Assembly (NCBI GenBank): GCA_934667465.1
Contig: CAKUMG010000390.1
Location: forward strand, 1 to 6,098
Length of the DNA stretch: 6,098 bases
Origin: an uncultured Actinoplanes sp.
Lineage (GTDB): Bacteria > Actinomycetota > Actinomycetes > Mycobacteriales > Micromonosporaceae
Direction: 5' to 3'
Shown here piece after piece: positions 5,331 to 6,098 of the stretch. Position 1 is the first letter of the stretch. The number at the start of each line of letters is the position of its first letter. Below the pieces are notes generated by a model. That model was not told the DNA's origin. It did not search any database and worked only from the letters and a program-made list of their open reading frames with translations. The position numbers and the translations under genes are program-made.

Positions 5331-5977
5331 TCCGGGTGCTGCTGGCGGACGACCACGCGCTGGTGCGCACCGGCTTCCGGGTGATCCTCGACATCGAGGA
5401 CGACATCGAGGTGGTGGGCGAGGCCTCGGACGGGCTGCAGGCCGTCGACCTGGCCCACCGGCTCGACCCGGACGTGGTGCTGATGGACGTCGAGATGCCC
5501 GGCATGGACGGGCTGGCCGCGACCGAGCGGATCACGGCGGCGGACGGGCCGGCGGTGCTGATGCTCACCACGTTCGACCGCGACGACTACCTGTTCGCCG
5601 CGCTGCAGGCGGGCGCGAGCGGGTTCCTGCTCAAGAACGGTACGCCCGAGGCGCTCGCCGAGGCGGTCCGCGTGGTGGCCGGCGGCGACGCGCTGCTGGC
5701 ACCGGCGATCACGCGGCGGGTCATCGAGGCGTTCGCGACCGTGGGGCTGCGGCAGCAGGAGGCGGCCCGGCTGGGCGAGCTGACGCCGCGCGAGCACGAG
5801 GTGTTCGTGCTGCTCGCGGGCGGAGCCACGAACGCGGAGATCGCCCGGGCGCTGCACCTGGGCGAGACCACGGTCAAGACGCACGTGAGCCGCGTGCTGA
5901 CGAAGATCGGCGCGCGGGACCGGACGCAGGCGGTCGTCCTCGCGTACGAGCTGGGTGTGGTCCGACCCGGCGGCTGA
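5327..5977 (+). CDS. NarL/LuxR-family response regulator, partner of the kinase at 4032-5330
   Basis: This 216-residue cytoplasmic regulator has a receiver domain at 1-118 with acidic D8/D9, phosphoacceptor D54 in VVLMDVEMPGMDG (50-62), T81 and K103. A linker leads to a LuxR-type HTH at about 150-205: LTPREHEVFVLLAGGATNAE (152-171), then LGETTVKTHVSRVLTKIGARDR. All phosphorylation residues are present, so it should be switched on by phosphotransfer from H226 of the kinase and bind DNA as a dimer. Start ATG at 5327 overlaps the kinase stop and has GGGAGG 6 nt upstream. Its regulon is unknown; autoregulation of the DUF998 operon is a common arrangement but no operator repeat is evident before 3251. 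Confidence 0.96.
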   Translation: MIRVLLADDHALVRTGFRVILDIEDDIEVVGEASDGLQAVDLAHRLDPDVVLMDVEMPGMDGLAATERITAADGPAVLMLTTFDRDDYLFAALQAGASGFLLKNGTPEALAEAVRVVAGGDALLAPAITRRVIEAFATVGLRQQEAARLGELTPREHEVFVLLAGGATNAEIARALHLGETTVKTHVSRVLTKIGARDRTQAVVLAYELGVVRPGG

Positions 5978-5990
5978 CGCGCCCACGCCC

Positions 5991-6098
5991 CCGACGCGAC
6001 CCAACGGCCGGCACGCGCACGCCGCCGACGCGACCCAACGGCCGGCACGCGCACGCCGCCGACGCGACCCAACGGCCGGCACGCGCACGCCTCCGACG
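5991..6098. repeat. 34-bp tandem repeat, three full copies and a partial one running off the edge
   Basis: Copies start at 5991, 6025 and 6059, and a fourth begins at 6093. The first two are identical and the third differs only at its last base (T for G), so the array looks recently homogenised. Each unit contains ACCCAACGGCCGGCACGCGC and can form a short CGGC/GCCG hairpin with an 8-nt loop. A decayed partial unit may precede it (5978-5990). The period is not a multiple of 3 and there are no spacers, so it is a noncoding minisatellite, 14 bp after the response regulator stop. No separate terminator for the operon is visible before it. Confidence 0.9.

Noticed and set aside
4229..5977. Long frame joining an alternate reading of the kinase to the response regulator
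   Set aside because: Its first part is the wrong frame of the kinase (Arg/Ala/Gly-rich). The receiver domain starts at ATG 5327, which has its own ribosome site.
5096..6088. Minus-strand frame of 330 codons opposite the kinase end, the regulator and the 34-bp repeats
   Set aside because: Shadow of intact genes; its apparent protein repeats simply translate the DNA minisatellite.
5991..6098. CRISPR array
   Set aside because: The 34-bp units are directly adjacent with no spacers, and no cas gene is present.

Overview
The window is about 70% or more GC, with strongly GC-biased third codon positions in its genes and families typical of Actinobacteria (short MerR regulator, DUF998 membrane protein, NarL-type two-component pair, FluG/PuuA-type glutamine synthetase). 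A Pseudonocardiaceae- or Streptomyces-like chromosome is the best guess, but the sequence does not fix the genus. I see no transposase, phage gene, rRNA, tRNA or CRISPR array.

Left part (1-1975, minus strand): an APC-superfamily amino acid/amine permease (443-1975) lies upstream of the first 93 codons of a glutamine synthetase-like ligase (1-280, running off the left edge). Together they look like an uptake plus gamma-glutamylation pair for an amine, polyamine or amino acid. The 162-bp gap between them carries two direct copies of a DnaA-box-like 9-mer.

Middle (1976-2771): a noncoding divergent region of roughly 800 bp. The permease promoter probably sits near 2038-2067 on the minus strand. 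On the plus strand, a weak promoter near 2382-2410 would start a leader of about 350 nt. That leader has lower GC than its neighbours and holds a 9-bp direct repeat, two anti-SD-like tracts, overlapping mini-ORFs and three successive hairpins. The last hairpin is a perfect 12-bp terminator-like stem just before a short MerR-type regulator (2772-3164). This is the least explained and most interesting part of the window.

Right part (3251-5977, plus strand): three overlapping genes form one operon. They encode a six-helix DUF998 membrane protein with a Lys/Ala hexapeptide-repeat tail, a NarL/DesK-type membrane sensor kinase and its LuxR-type response regulator. Overlaps are 14 bp and then the classic ATGA. 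The DUF998 protein may be an accessory membrane partner of the sensor, which is inference from gene order. A 57-bp inverted-repeat structure separates MerR from this operon. A 34-bp tandem repeat starts 14 bp after the response regulator and runs off the right edge.
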